Source: an uncultured archaeon
Lineage (GTDB): Archaea > Thermoplasmatota > E2 > DHVEG-1
Assembly (NCBI GenBank): GCA_902384685.1
Contig: CABMCU010000007.1
Coordinates: forward strand, 1 to 40,686
Direction: 5' to 3'
DNA: 40,686 nucleotides
The notes beneath the pieces were generated by a model. The model saw only the letters and a program-made list of their open reading frames with translations. It ran no database searches and was not told the origin of the DNA. This document shows positions 8,753 through 19,245 of the stretch, piece after piece (positions within the stretch are counted from its first letter, which is position 1; each line of letters begins with the position of its first letter). Both the position numbers and the translations under genes were made by a program.

Positions 8753-10291
8753 ATGTCTACCGATATAGAAAAATCACTGGGAACCGTTGCAAAGGGGGCA
8801 GGTGTAATATTTCTTGGTTTGATATTTGGTAACTTGCTAGGTATAATAAATCAATCTTTGTTAGGAAGATTTTTAGGAGTCGATATATATGGGACATTTA
8901 ATTTAGCTTTCTCTCTGGTGACTATTGCTTCAGATATTGCGGTATTTGGTTTATTAGGGGGTTTATCTCGTTTTATACCCTTTCATTTGAAAAAAAGAGA
9001 AAAGGATATTGTAAAAAGTTCCATCAATTTTAGTTTTAGATTTGTATTGTGTACAAGTATATTAATTGGGATTATCTTGTATGTTTTGTCTGGGTATTTA
9101 TCAGTTAATATTTTCAAAGAAAATAATCTTGATATGATATTAAAATATTTACTAATTAGTATACCTCTCCTTTCTCTAGCAACTATCCTAGGAGCAATAA
9201 TAAGAGGATTTAAGGCAGTAAAATACAAAGTAGTTGTCAATGATATCGGTATGAGTCTAAGTAAAGTAATTATTTTCATTTTATTCGTCGGGATTGGTTA
9301 TACGTTATTCGGAGCTATTGCTGCGTATATCTTAGCATTAATTTTCGTAATATTTACTTCAATGATTATTTTTAGAAAAAAATTATTCCCTGATCATTCA
9401 ATTTATAAAAATGTTCCAATCGCAAAAAATTTACTTGCTTTCTCATGGCCCCTCGCGCTTACCGGAATAACAAATCTTTTTGCCACTAAAACAGATGTCC
9501 TTTTTATAGGGTTTTATTTAACTTCTAAAGATATAGGTATTTATATGTCTGCTTTAGTAATTGGTTCATCTTTAATATTTGTAGGCACTGCTTATGAATA
9601 TATTTTTTTACCTGTTGTCTCAGAGCTTTATGCAGAAAAAAAAATAAGTGACCTAAAGATTCTTTTCAAATCGGCATCAAAATGGATGTTTTTATCAATT
9701 TTAATAATATTATTATATATAATATTATTCCCAAAAGAAATTATCACTCTGCTATATGGAGCTGAATATTCAGAGGGTTTCTTAGCTCTGATTATTTTAT
9801 CATTTGGTATTTCTATGAACGCATTTACAGGTTTGACTGGAAATATGTTGGTTGCAGGCGGTTATACAAAATTAAATCTAGTAACAACAGTTATTGGTGC
9901 AATTGTTAACTTATCCTTAGATATTTTATTAATCCCGATTCTTGGTATTATAGGTGCTGCTATCGCCACCAGTGTTTCTTATTCTGCTAGTAATATTTTT
10001 TCTTTACTATTTGTTTATAAAACTTCAAAAATACACCCCTATAACATGTCGTATCTAAAAATGATATTAGTGAGTATTGGAGTCCTGATCATTATCTATC
10101 TAATAAAGACTTATATTGCTAGCTTTTTGTATTGGCCAATAATGATTATATTACTTGGTTCTCTGATGTTATTTTTATTTATTGGGCTCTTACTTCTCAC
10201 TCATGTTTTAGATGAAAATGATAAATTTATTTTAAGTATCATTGAAAAAAAATTAGGTATAAAACTTAATTTTATCCGGAAATATATTTAA
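8753..10291 (+). CDS. Wzx-type polysaccharide flippase (MATE/MVF superfamily)
   Basis: 512 aa, about 12-14 hydrophobic helices; N-terminal KGAGVIFLGLIFGNLLGIINQSLLGRFLGVDIYGTFNLAFS typical of oligosaccharide flippases. Confidence 0.85.
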   Translation: MSTDIEKSLGTVAKGAGVIFLGLIFGNLLGIINQSLLGRFLGVDIYGTFNLAFSLVTIASDIAVFGLLGGLSRFIPFHLKKREKDIVKSSINFSFRFVLCTSILIGIILYVLSGYLSVNIFKENNLDMILKYLLISIPLLSLATILGAIIRGFKAVKYKVVVNDIGMSLSKVIIFILFVGIGYTLFGAIAAYILALIFVIFTSMIIFRKKLFPDHSIYKNVPIAKNLLAFSWPLALTGITNLFATKTDVLFIGFYLTSKDIGIYMSALVIGSSLIFVGTAYEYIFLPVVSELYAEKKISDLKILFKSASKWMFLSILIILLYIILFPKEIITLLYGAEYSEGFLALIILSFGISMNAFTGLTGNMLVAGGYTKLNLVTTVIGAIVNLSLDILLIPILGIIGAAIATSVSYSASNIFSLLFVYKTSKIHPYNMSYLKMILVSIGVLIIIYLIKTYIASFLYWPIMIILLGSLMLFLFIGLLLLTHVLDENDKFILSIIEKKLGIKLNFIRKYI

Positions 10292-10341
10292 ATCGTTCAG
10301 AATTTTTACATGTATATACTGGTAATTTCAAAGATGTTATT

Positions 10342-11556
10342 TTAAAGGGATAATTTAATTGTATAAAATAGTTTAACTCCAATTAGAATGATTCTGCTGA
10401 GGGGGGCAATAATTTTTTTCTTTTGATACGAATATATTGTAAGAAGAAATAAAAAACCATTTTTATACTTGATTTTAATCTCAGATCCAGTTTTTCCATT
10501 CCAATATAAACCAGGTCCAATTCTTTTTATTCTGGAGGGATTTTCTCCTGGTAAATTTTTCAGAGTTTTCCGTATATTATCTAAATCTCTACCAGTTGTT
10601 GATGATAGATAACCAATTTCTGAGGCAATGTTTAAAGCTGTGGTTGTAACCGCCCCTCCAGGCCAACATAAAAATTTAACTTTTTTATCAAGTTTTGTTT
10701 CAATAATATTTTTTGATACTTGTAGCTCATAAAAAATTCGTTTTTCATATTCTTCTTCTGATTCATATCTTTCCTCTAGTTGATTTTTTTCCTTGTATTT
10801 TCCTACAATCTCAAATAATTCTTTTCTCCAATTTTCAGATCTGAAAAAATCATTGCCACCTTTTTGTGTTACATAATTTATCATGTATTCATTCAGATTT
10901 TTATCAGGAAAAAAACGTTTTATTCCAATGGCTCTACCAGATTCATACACAGGTTGTCCGTATCTTACAATTTTTTTATTATCCATTTGTAAAAAGGGTT
11001 TTTCGGTTGGATTTTCATTCCATGTCATCCAAATGTATGAATCGTCAGGATTTCGAAAATCAATAATATTATTATTAATTGGGTACCATGTATGGGACAT
11101 AGTATGCGATTGTATGTCTACAAACCCTTCAGTCTCCATTTTCCGCAGCTCGTTCCAGGATAAATAACCACTAGTTTCTAACTCATCAAGTTTTACATCT
11201 TTTTTCCACACATCATCTAAATTTTTCCTAATGATATTTCTAGGATCAATAAATTCAGGATTGACATAAATTGTAGCTTGAAAACCATATTTTTTCAGTA
11301 AAGGATAAGCAAATACCCAATTGTCTAAATAGCTATCATCAAAAGTAAGGATAATCGAATTCTTTGGTAATCTTACGCCATTTTTCATGTAGTCATATAA
11401 GTGTTGTAAAGAGATAGTATGAAATTTTTTTTTTTGCATCCATCTTAATTGATTCTCAAAAATCGGATAAGGGCAAATCAAGTTATTCCATTGCCACATA
11501 TTGTTTTGAATTCCAATACTATGATACATAATTACAGGTACACCTGGCTTATCCAT
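10342..11556 (-). CDS. Polysaccharide deacetylase family protein (NodB fold)
   Basis: VIMYHSIG, ILTFDDSYLDNW, QSHTMSHTW, FLCWPGG motifs. Confidence 0.85.
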   Translation of the reverse strand: MDKPGVPVIMYHSIGIQNNMWQWNNLICPYPIFENQLRWMQKKKFHTISLQHLYDYMKNGVRLPKNSIILTFDDSYLDNWVFAYPLLKKYGFQATIYVNPEFIDPRNIIRKNLDDVWKKDVKLDELETSGYLSWNELRKMETEGFVDIQSHTMSHTWYPINNNIIDFRNPDDSYIWMTWNENPTEKPFLQMDNKKIVRYGQPVYESGRAIGIKRFFPDKNLNEYMINYVTQKGGNDFFRSENWRKELFEIVGKYKEKNQLEERYESEEEYEKRIFYELQVSKNIIETKLDKKVKFLCWPGGAVTTTALNIASEIGYLSSTTGRDLDNIRKTLKNLPGENPSRIKRIGPGLYWNGKTGSEIKIKYKNGFLFLLTIYSYQKKKIIAPLSRIILIGVKLFYTIKLSL

Positions 11557-11585
11557 TTCATACTCCTCGAGAACAAACAGAATAA

Positions 11586-11829
11586 TTATAACATTAATAA
11601 TTTTTCAATTTCTTTTTTCGGATCAATTTTTGGTTTCCAACCCAACAACTTCTTTGCTAATTTTCCTTGATTTATTAGGCAGTATCTCTATTAATCTAAA
11701 ATTATTTTGGGAATTATATCTAACGAATGTAGTGACTTCCGCCCCTAGATATACGAATTTTTCTATTAAATGACTGCCTATAAAATCGCCGGCTCCGGTT
11801 ACTAAAATTTTTTTATTTCTTAAAGTCAT
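11586..11829 (-). pseudogene. NAD-dependent epimerase/dehydratase (SDR) with large internal deletion and frame change
   Basis: N-terminus NKKILVTGAGDFIGSHLIEKFVYLGAEVTTFVRYNS in one frame; the overlapping frame gives the C-terminal NQGKLAKKLLGWKPKIDPKKEIEKLLML*. Confidence 0.8.
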
Positions 11830-11881
11830 TAAATCATTACCTGAATATTTTCAAGTTTATTAATATCTTTGCTGAATTCAT

Positions 11882-12988
11882 CTATTTTAATGAAGATGCA
11901 TAAATTTGTATTAATTTTTTTAACCATTCATCATAGTTAAAATGTTTATTGTAATAATTCTCTGATTTCCTACTAAAATCTAGGCGTAAATTTTCGTTAT
12001 CAATTAATAACATTAATTTATTTTTAAGAGCATCTTGATTATCAACCGGAAAGAGTAATCCATTATCACCATCGGTTATAATATTATTTATACCTTTGGT
12101 ATCCGATCCGATTATCGCGAGACCGTTATACATTGCTTCAAAAAGGGAGATGGATTGCGCTTCAAAATGAGATGGAATAACATAGATATCAGACATCTTT
12201 AAATATTCTAACTTTTGTTTCTCATTTATATAACCTAAAAATTTTATATATTCTTTAAATCCCATCAAATCTACTCTTTCATCTAAAGATTTCTTTAAAG
12301 GTCCATTACCACAAATTATTAATTTAACTTTTTTATTTTCTACATATTCCAACCCCAAATTCATAAAAGCATTAATAAGATTATCAATTCCTTTAATTTT
12401 TTTAATTGCACCCAGATAAAGAATAATTATATTATTTTTTAAATTATATTTCTGTAATAACTCAATTTTGTTTTCCTGTGAATGTTTAAAAGGTATTAAA
12501 TTCGGCATAACAATTATTTTTTTTTTGCTACGTTTTTCATATTCTGTTTTTATATTTTCAGAAACAGCAATAATAGTATCAGCACTTTGAAAAAAAAGTT
12601 GTTGTATTTTTTTTCTCGTCCAGGTATACATTCCTCCCCCATGAATAAAGATGACGTAAGGTATTTTATAATTTTTATAAGCAAGATATATAGGAAAAGC
12701 AAACTGTGAATTACTAGTATAGGGGACGTGGATAACATCAATTTGATGTTTCAATTTTTTAAGTGCTAAGAGAGTATGAAAAATCATAGTTGGAACAACA
12801 AATAGTAATGATCGTCTCGATAATTTTACGTTAGTAATATTTTCATTTTTCCAATCATATTCAAACCATGTAAAAACCCATATTTTATGTCCTTGAGCAG
12901 CAAGTTCCTGCATAAGGTGATAATTAAAAAACTCAACACCACCATCGCAATGTGGATATATAGCTGGGGAAATAATAGCAATGTTCAC
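11882..12988 (-). CDS. Glycosyltransferase family 4
   Basis: GGVEFFNYHLMQELAAQGHKIWVFT, LYLGAIKKIKGIDNLINAF, VIPSHFEAQSISLFEAMYNGLAIIGSDTKGI, DNGLLFPVDN. Confidence 0.9.
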   Translation of the reverse strand: MNIAIISPAIYPHCDGGVEFFNYHLMQELAAQGHKIWVFTWFEYDWKNENITNVKLSRRSLLFVVPTMIFHTLLALKKLKHQIDVIHVPYTSNSQFAFPIYLAYKNYKIPYVIFIHGGGMYTWTRKKIQQLFFQSADTIIAVSENIKTEYEKRSKKKIIVMPNLIPFKHSQENKIELLQKYNLKNNIIILYLGAIKKIKGIDNLINAFMNLGLEYVENKKVKLIICGNGPLKKSLDERVDLMGFKEYIKFLGYINEKQKLEYLKMSDIYVIPSHFEAQSISLFEAMYNGLAIIGSDTKGINNIITDGDNGLLFPVDNQDALKNKLMLLIDNENLRLDFSRKSENYYNKHFNYDEWLKKLIQIYASSLK

Positions 12989-12992
12989 CTAA

Positions 12993-14753
12993 TTAAACTC
13001 CTTTCAATATATAAATACTACCAAGATCATAGAATTTATCAATATTTTTTTTATCTTTATAAGATAAAATCTCATTAATTATATTGTACTGTTCTTCCGA
13101 TTTTATTTTTAAATTTTCTCTTTGATTTAACAAGGGTATCTCATTTATCACGGCTAAGGTAGAAGAATTGTGAGTATAAACCATTTTATTAAGATCTAAT
13201 CCCCCTATCCTCTGTGGAATTCCTTGTATATCGTAAACAGCTGCAACTATACTTGGATATCCATAATATAATTTAGGAAAATTAATTTTTTCTGCAATTA
13301 AATATTCTTTTTCTGTAACGACACTACCATCGGTAACCACTTTACCTGTATAGTAATCAGATTCAATATTATATAAATTAAAAATAATGAAAGAAATAAA
13401 AAAAACCATAAGTATTTTTTTTAACATTGGTTTTTTAATATTTATGAGTAATGCAATTAAAGGAAATATTCCAAATATCCATCCGTATGTTAATAGTCTA
13501 TCTGGATTTATTGATGAATTCAGGACAAAGAGTGATAAAAAACCATAACCTAAACCAAAATAGAATAATATTGAAAAAGAGATATCAGTGATTTTTTCAA
13601 TATTTTTTATAATAATTAGTTTCATTAATAAAATTAATGAAAACAGAATATGAAAGAAAAGAAAACCATAGAAAATTATTTTACCAGTTAAAGTGACTAT
13701 GGGCAATCCTAATCCTATCACACTTGAATATGAGCCAGAGATTGATGGACTAATAACGTTTTCAATATTACCTAAAATGAACATTCGAGTCCAATCACCT
13801 CCTTTGAGATAAACCCAATAAGAGATTACTGATATTAAGACAATTAATGAAATTATCTTAATATCAAAGATATCTGAAAATTCTATCTTTTTTTTAATTA
13901 ATAAACGGTAAATAAACGGGACTACAAAAGAGACAGTAAAATATACACACAAGAAAACTAATAGTATCAGACTAGCAAAGTGATGAGAAAATAAAAGAAC
14001 CGGAATTAAAAGTATTACTAAACCAATATACCGAATGTCATTTTTTCTTTTATAAATAAAAAGAGTATAAACGAATAAAATCATAATAAAAAGACCAAAA
14101 GTTTCTCTGACAAAAAGCGCATCAAAATTCACGAATTGGGGAATAAAACTAAAAAAAAGACACGACAACAAAGCATATTTTTTTTCTTTGTACGCAATAT
14201 ATGATATCAGATAGATAGGTAAAACAATAATAGATGATATAAAAGAAGGAATGTATTTTGCTATCAGCAAGATATCTATTTTTGTGATTAAAGAGACTGC
14301 ATCAGAAAAAAGATGAATCATTGGCCATCCGCTAACACCCGGCTCTATAGTGAAATGATTCGTATATAATATAGTTTTTAAAAGATTATAATCGATATAA
14401 GAATCACTTCCACGTAATCCTAAATATCCTATCTGATAAACCAGATGCAGGAAAAAATAAATAATAAAAATTTCAATAAGAACAAAAGTGTTATTTTTCA
14501 AGAAAAAAATCTGATATAAAATAGTACTAACCATTAAAAGGATTGATAACCAAAAAATTAATATAATATATTCATTCGGTAGGTGATAGAATAAATTAAC
14601 GAAAAATAGTAATGCACTCCAAATAAAAATTATTATAGATAGTTTTTGTTTTTGAGTTTCCATTATGACATTATGTTTCGCTGAATTTGTTAAAGAAATA
14701 TCATTCATCAATTGATTATCCAACCATATTTTCACTTCGATATTATTTACCAA
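12993..14753 (-). CDS. Multi-pass membrane protein, GT-C/dolichyl-phosphate-mannosyltransferase-like
   Basis: 586 aa with many hydrophobic helices; 4-bp spacing to the downstream GT4 gene; glycan cluster context. Confidence 0.5.
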   Translation of the reverse strand: MVNNIEVKIWLDNQLMNDISLTNSAKHNVIMETQKQKLSIIIFIWSALLFFVNLFYHLPNEYIILIFWLSILLMVSTILYQIFFLKNNTFVLIEIFIIYFFLHLVYQIGYLGLRGSDSYIDYNLLKTILYTNHFTIEPGVSGWPMIHLFSDAVSLITKIDILLIAKYIPSFISSIIVLPIYLISYIAYKEKKYALLSCLFFSFIPQFVNFDALFVRETFGLFIMILFVYTLFIYKRKNDIRYIGLVILLIPVLLFSHHFASLILLVFLCVYFTVSFVVPFIYRLLIKKKIEFSDIFDIKIISLIVLISVISYWVYLKGGDWTRMFILGNIENVISPSISGSYSSVIGLGLPIVTLTGKIIFYGFLFFHILFSLILLMKLIIIKNIEKITDISFSILFYFGLGYGFLSLFVLNSSINPDRLLTYGWIFGIFPLIALLINIKKPMLKKILMVFFISFIIFNLYNIESDYYTGKVVTDGSVVTEKEYLIAEKINFPKLYYGYPSIVAAVYDIQGIPQRIGGLDLNKMVYTHNSSTLAVINEIPLLNQRENLKIKSEEQYNIINEILSYKDKKNIDKFYDLGSIYILKGV

Positions 14754-15147
14754 TTCAACTATTTTTCTACTTTTTAATGAATATGATTATCAATCAATTG
14801 AAATTGTTTTTATCAGAACTAGAAAATCTATGTACAGTAATTTTAGATATTTTTTAATGTATTATTGATCTATTTGTCTCGAGGATATATGAGAGATTGA
14901 CGATTGTTTTTGTAGAAAATAGGCCAGATATGTTATTATTCAGATTAAATGACAGCCCCTCTGTAAAAAGGTGGCATTTTATATCGCACAAAATGTTTAA
15001 GAAAAATTTATCAATAAAATATATTAGAGTTGTTTATGTGTATGTAATACTTTCAGTTCTTTATAGTCGCACATTATTTCCTATCGCAACCGAAAAAAAT
15101 CTTTATATCCTCAAATATATTAGATAAAGTTAAAAGGTAAAAAGAAA

Positions 15148-16185
15148 ATGATATTTAAAAAAATATTTATTTTTATTAAAATTTTTGATATATTCGGTAT
15201 TAATTCATTTTTTAGACAATTAAATAGGAAGAAATGTATTATTTTATGGTACCATGGAATATGTGAAGATAGTGATAATGATCTAGAAGATTATGATGAA
15301 AGGCACATTCAAAAATCAATATTTCGACAACAATTAAGATTTTTAAAACAAAAAGGGTATATATTTATGACAATGTCTGAGTTAATAGACACATATAAAA
15401 ATAAAAGAAAATTGGGAAAAATAGTAGTTTTAACCTTTGATGACGGCTTTCGAAATATTATTACACATGCATATCCCATCATGAAAGAATTTAATGCAAA
15501 AGGATGTGTATATCTGGTATCTGGATTAGTTGGAAGCGGAAAATTATTATGGACAGATTATATTGAAACGATGATAAAGAACTCAAAAAAGGGAAAATTT
15601 GAATTTATTTTTAAAGGAGAAAAATTAGTCTATTTAATGAATGATAAAAAATCATACCAAAATACCATGCGAGATGTAAAAAATAAACTCAAAACACTTT
15701 CAAATAAAGAGAGACTTAATCATTTAAAACAGTTCAATAATATTAAAACAACAAATTTTCCAAAGAAATTTATGATTGCTGATTGGAAAGAAATACAAAG
15801 TCTAGATATGAAAATTCTCGAGGTAGGATCTCATACAAAGAACCATCCTAATCTCTCAACATTATCATCATCAGAAGAATTTGAGGAAGAACTTAAAAAC
15901 TCCAAAGATGAAATTGAAAAAATGGTTGGCTATGATATAAACCATTTTTGTTATCCAGCAGGTAAATATAATGAAGATATTATTCGATATTTAAATGAAT
16001 ATGGATATAAATCTGCAGTCACTATAACACGTGATTTTAATAATAAAAACACTAATTTGTATCAATTAAAACGCATAGAAGCTTCAGAAAATTTTTTAGA
16101 ATTTAAATTTTTAATAAGTGGAACTTGTATATTTCTTTCTAAGTGTAAATATATTTTTTTTCGAAAAAAAAATGTGAATTATTAA
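15148..16185 (+). CDS. Polysaccharide deacetylase family protein
   Basis: ILWYHGI, VVLTFDDGFRNI, EVGSHTKNHPNLS, FCYPAGKYNED. Confidence 0.85.
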   Translation: MIFKKIFIFIKIFDIFGINSFFRQLNRKKCIILWYHGICEDSDNDLEDYDERHIQKSIFRQQLRFLKQKGYIFMTMSELIDTYKNKRKLGKIVVLTFDDGFRNIITHAYPIMKEFNAKGCVYLVSGLVGSGKLLWTDYIETMIKNSKKGKFEFIFKGEKLVYLMNDKKSYQNTMRDVKNKLKTLSNKERLNHLKQFNNIKTTNFPKKFMIADWKEIQSLDMKILEVGSHTKNHPNLSTLSSSEEFEEELKNSKDEIEKMVGYDINHFCYPAGKYNEDIIRYLNEYGYKSAVTITRDFNNKNTNLYQLKRIEASENFLEFKFLISGTCIFLSKCKYIFFRKKNVNY

Positions 16186-16398
16186 ATCTTATTATTAAAA
16201 CTTGATGTTAGACCAATAATACCTTCTTTTTAATTATAGCTGTTTGGGAGGTTATTTAATTAAGATAAAAATTCTACAGTTTCCTATCGTATGAAGAAAA
16301 GAAAGTAAAATATTTTTTAGAAAAAAATACTATATTTTAATTATTATCAAAAATTATTTATTTCATATCTAATTAATACTAGTGTCCGAACGAGAGAG

Positions 16399-17445
16399 TT
16401 ATTTATCTCTTATTTTTTTAATTTGTTGTGGTAAGTTAAAATATTTATACATATTATAACCCATTCGAAAAGCAAACGAGAAAGGAAAGACATAAGAGTA
16501 TATATTTTCGTAAGAACACCCGAAACTTTTTTTGTATTTATAAACCGTTTCATTAGGATCATTAGGAGTCTCCCCGAAACATACTGTATCAAAATTTATA
16601 TCTGAAGCAAATCGTATACTTTGCCAACACAAATAAACATCTAATTTATATCGCGCTCCTAAATTTCTATCTATCGCTATATGTCTTAGATATACTGTTC
16701 TTGATGGTGGGTAAATAAAGAGTAACAATCCTCCATGGACTTTTTCATCTCTACACAATAATATTATTCGCATTTCAGTTAAAGAATATGTATCCCATAA
16801 TCTCTCAAAATGAGAGAAATGATAAGGAATCCTATTTCTATATTCTAGATTCATTTTATAATACTTATAAAAAAATTTAAGATCATCAATTGAAGTAGCT
16901 TCTCTAATTGTAAATCCATCTTTTTCAAATTTTCTAATACTATTTCTTGTTTTCCATTTAAAATTTTCCTGCCAAATTTTTTCAGGAGGATTTTCTTTCA
17001 AATTAAGGACGAAATTTCCAGTTCCACGAAAGAAGGGATATGGAAGAGAACTATTTTTCTTTAGATAATCTTTTACCTCTTGATTTATTGTGGTAATCAT
17101 GACAAAAGAATTTTTATCCTTTCTTGAAATCTCGATGATTTTCTTTATTATTTCTTCTAAATGATTAAAATCTTGTTTACCTATTAATAGATGTCGATAA
17201 TCTGAAGGAGATATCGGTATTAATCCTCTAAATCCTTTTATGGTATTTTCACAAAAGGGACATATTGCAATCACTTTGTCATCAAAATAAATCAGATAAT
17301 AATGTAATTTAGAGTTAAAAGAATTTTCAATAATATTTTTCCATTTTAAAGTATGAAAAAAACTACCGCCATCAGTTTTTTTGTTAAATTCCTCCCAATC
17401 ATTTTCATTAGAATGATTTAATTCTTCAATGTTGTAAATAGTCAT
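16399..17445 (-). CDS. FemAB/GNAT-like acyl or aminoacyl transferase
   Basis: GSFFHTLKWKNIIENSF, VIAICPF, NFKWKTRNSIRKFEKDGFTIREA, HGGLLLFIYPPSRTVYLRH, DTVCFGETPNDPNETVYKYKKSFG. Confidence 0.7.
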   Translation of the reverse strand: MTIYNIEELNHSNENDWEEFNKKTDGGSFFHTLKWKNIIENSFNSKLHYYLIYFDDKVIAICPFCENTIKGFRGLIPISPSDYRHLLIGKQDFNHLEEIIKKIIEISRKDKNSFVMITTINQEVKDYLKKNSSLPYPFFRGTGNFVLNLKENPPEKIWQENFKWKTRNSIRKFEKDGFTIREATSIDDLKFFYKYYKMNLEYRNRIPYHFSHFERLWDTYSLTEMRIILLCRDEKVHGGLLLFIYPPSRTVYLRHIAIDRNLGARYKLDVYLCWQSIRFASDINFDTVCFGETPNDPNETVYKYKKSFGCSYENIYSYVFPFSFAFRMGYNMYKYFNLPQQIKKIRDK

Positions 17446-17596
17446 TTTTTCAAACCATTAATATTAAGTATTTGTTGGTATTAATATTATATTCATAACT
17501 TATATCGAAATATAGGGTTTTTAAGGTTTTCTTAATATGAAGATTATCTCTAAAAATCATAAATGAAGGCTTTATACATAAAGATGATATTACTTT

Positions 17597-18694
17597 ATGC
17601 TAAAAGACTTTGAGAAAGAAATTGCAAATTTTTTTGGAACTGAGCACGCAATTGTAACAGGTTCAGGAAGAATTGCTTTACAGATTGCACTGCAATCTTT
17701 TGAACTTTCAGAGGGAAATGTTATCGTCCCAAACCTTATCTGTTCTATGGTACCTCAAACTATAATTTCTACAGGATTGACTCCCCTCCTTGTTGATCTA
17801 AATAAAGATTTATCATTAAATGTAGATGTTTTAGAAAATGAAGTCAATCAGAATACAAAGGTGCTTCTTGTCAATTATCTTTATGGTTGTCCTACTGATG
17901 ATATCAAAAAATTGATGATTTATTTAAAAGATAAAAATATGTTAATTATCGAAGATGTGGCTCAAGCATTTGGATTAAAAATAAAGGGAAAATATGCGGG
18001 AACTTTTGGTGATTTTGGAATTCTAAGTTTTCCAAAACTTTTCTTCCCATTTTTTAGGGGTGGAGCTATAATAACTAACGATGAAAAACTTGCTAGAAGA
18101 GCATATTCTATTCGAAAAAAAACTCAGACAAAACCAAATTTATTCTACATTATGGCGGAATATATTTATTATAGATCAATGAAACACCTTCCAAAAGTAC
18201 TAAAAAAAAGATTAACCTCAATAAATACTACTCCTCGAGATTCTACTAAATTATATGAACGCAAAGAGACTTCATCCCCTTATCATCTCCAAAATTTAAC
18301 TAATTTTGAAACTATGATTGGAATTCAAACACTTCATAACCTTAAACGGTTAATAGTAAGTAGACAAAAAATTATTGAAAAAATATATTCAATAATATTA
18401 AATAGTAATAATTTACATCTTAAACCTCTCTTCCCCTATAGAGATGATTATCTCTATTTTAGAATACCTGTATTTGTCAAGAATGCTAGTATTCAGAAAT
18501 GGAGAAACTCTTTTTATAAACAAGGTGAAATTATCAATATGATTTATCGCCCTCTTTCAAATAATACCCTACTTCGTCATAAATGTGTATTATTGAAAGA
18601 TTATTCTAATTCTGAATATTTATCCGCCAATCTTCTACCATTACCTGTCACCCCTAACGTAATAAAAATTTTAAAAAAATTAGACACTACATAA
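17597..18694 (+). CDS. DegT/DnrJ/EryC1/StrS-family aminotransferase
   Basis: GSGRIALQIALQSF, VIVPNLICSMVPQTIISTGLTPLLVDL, IIEDVAQAFG, FGDFGILSFPK, GGAIITND. Confidence 0.85.
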   Translation: MLKDFEKEIANFFGTEHAIVTGSGRIALQIALQSFELSEGNVIVPNLICSMVPQTIISTGLTPLLVDLNKDLSLNVDVLENEVNQNTKVLLVNYLYGCPTDDIKKLMIYLKDKNMLIIEDVAQAFGLKIKGKYAGTFGDFGILSFPKLFFPFFRGGAIITNDEKLARRAYSIRKKTQTKPNLFYIMAEYIYYRSMKHLPKVLKKRLTSINTTPRDSTKLYERKETSSPYHLQNLTNFETMIGIQTLHNLKRLIVSRQKIIEKIYSIILNSNNLHLKPLFPYRDDYLYFRIPVFVKNASIQKWRNSFYKQGEIINMIYRPLSNNTLLRHKCVLLKDYSNSEYLSANLLPLPVTPNVIKILKKLDTT

Positions 18695-18759
18695 ATGACC
18701 GTTCTTCATCATAAACAAGGGGACTTCACAGATTCGGGTTTGGATATTTTTACAGAGGT

Positions 18760-19090
18760 TATTTTAGTAGTCGTAGATTTCTAACATATGTCAACACAAT
18801 ATTATTTCTTTATTGACGGCACTTTATTTAAAATTTCCAGATCCCAGAAAATTCCATATAGGATGTCGCTTGAATAGGTCATAGGAAAATGCTCTCATTA
18901 TCAAATGTAATGCTTGGGAGACGCTTATTGTCGGAGTGAATTACACGACAGTTTAAATATAGTCAGGCCTCATACTCAGTTCGATGATTACGATGTTATA
19001 TCGTTGAACGATTTCACATAAAATATTTTTACAAAGTTTTTTTCTTCTTTTTCCCAAACATATTGTAACTTTTCTTGGAGCATTATTTAA
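18760..19090 (-). pseudogene. Degenerate IS200/IS605-family TnpA (Y1 transposase) remnant
   Basis: Minus-strand frame: GKRRKKLCKNILCEIVQRYNIVIIELSMRPDYI*TVV*FTPTISVSQALHLIMRAFSYDLFKRHPIWNFLGSGNFK*. Matches my memory of the TnpA pattern MPDHIHLLV...PPTxSVSxALxLxKGxSSxxLFKRxP, with several stops. Confidence 0.7.
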
Positions 19091-19245
19091 GATGGAGGAG
19101 ATTCTGACCTATCCTATGGTAATCGTTAAATAAACTCATAATTTTGCCACTGGACAGATATTTCATACTCCTACCGAAGCGGGCACATCCGTCATTAATT
19201 AAAACCAATAAGTCTTGAAAGAAAATGAAACGTATATCCAACAAA

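Noticed and set aside
8983-9279. Minus-strand ORF antisense to the flippase
   Set aside because: Fully inside a confident membrane-protein gene; low-complexity translation.
14897-15127. 76-aa plus-strand ORF before the second deacetylase
   Set aside because: No recognisable motif or convincing ribosome-binding site; composition fits chance in AT-rich DNA.
16235-16310. GGAGGTTATTTAATTAAGATAAAAATTCTACAGTTTCCTATC as a glycosyltransferase start remnant
   Set aside because: A good Shine-Dalgarno but only about ten codons before a stop and no ATG; not enough to support a call.
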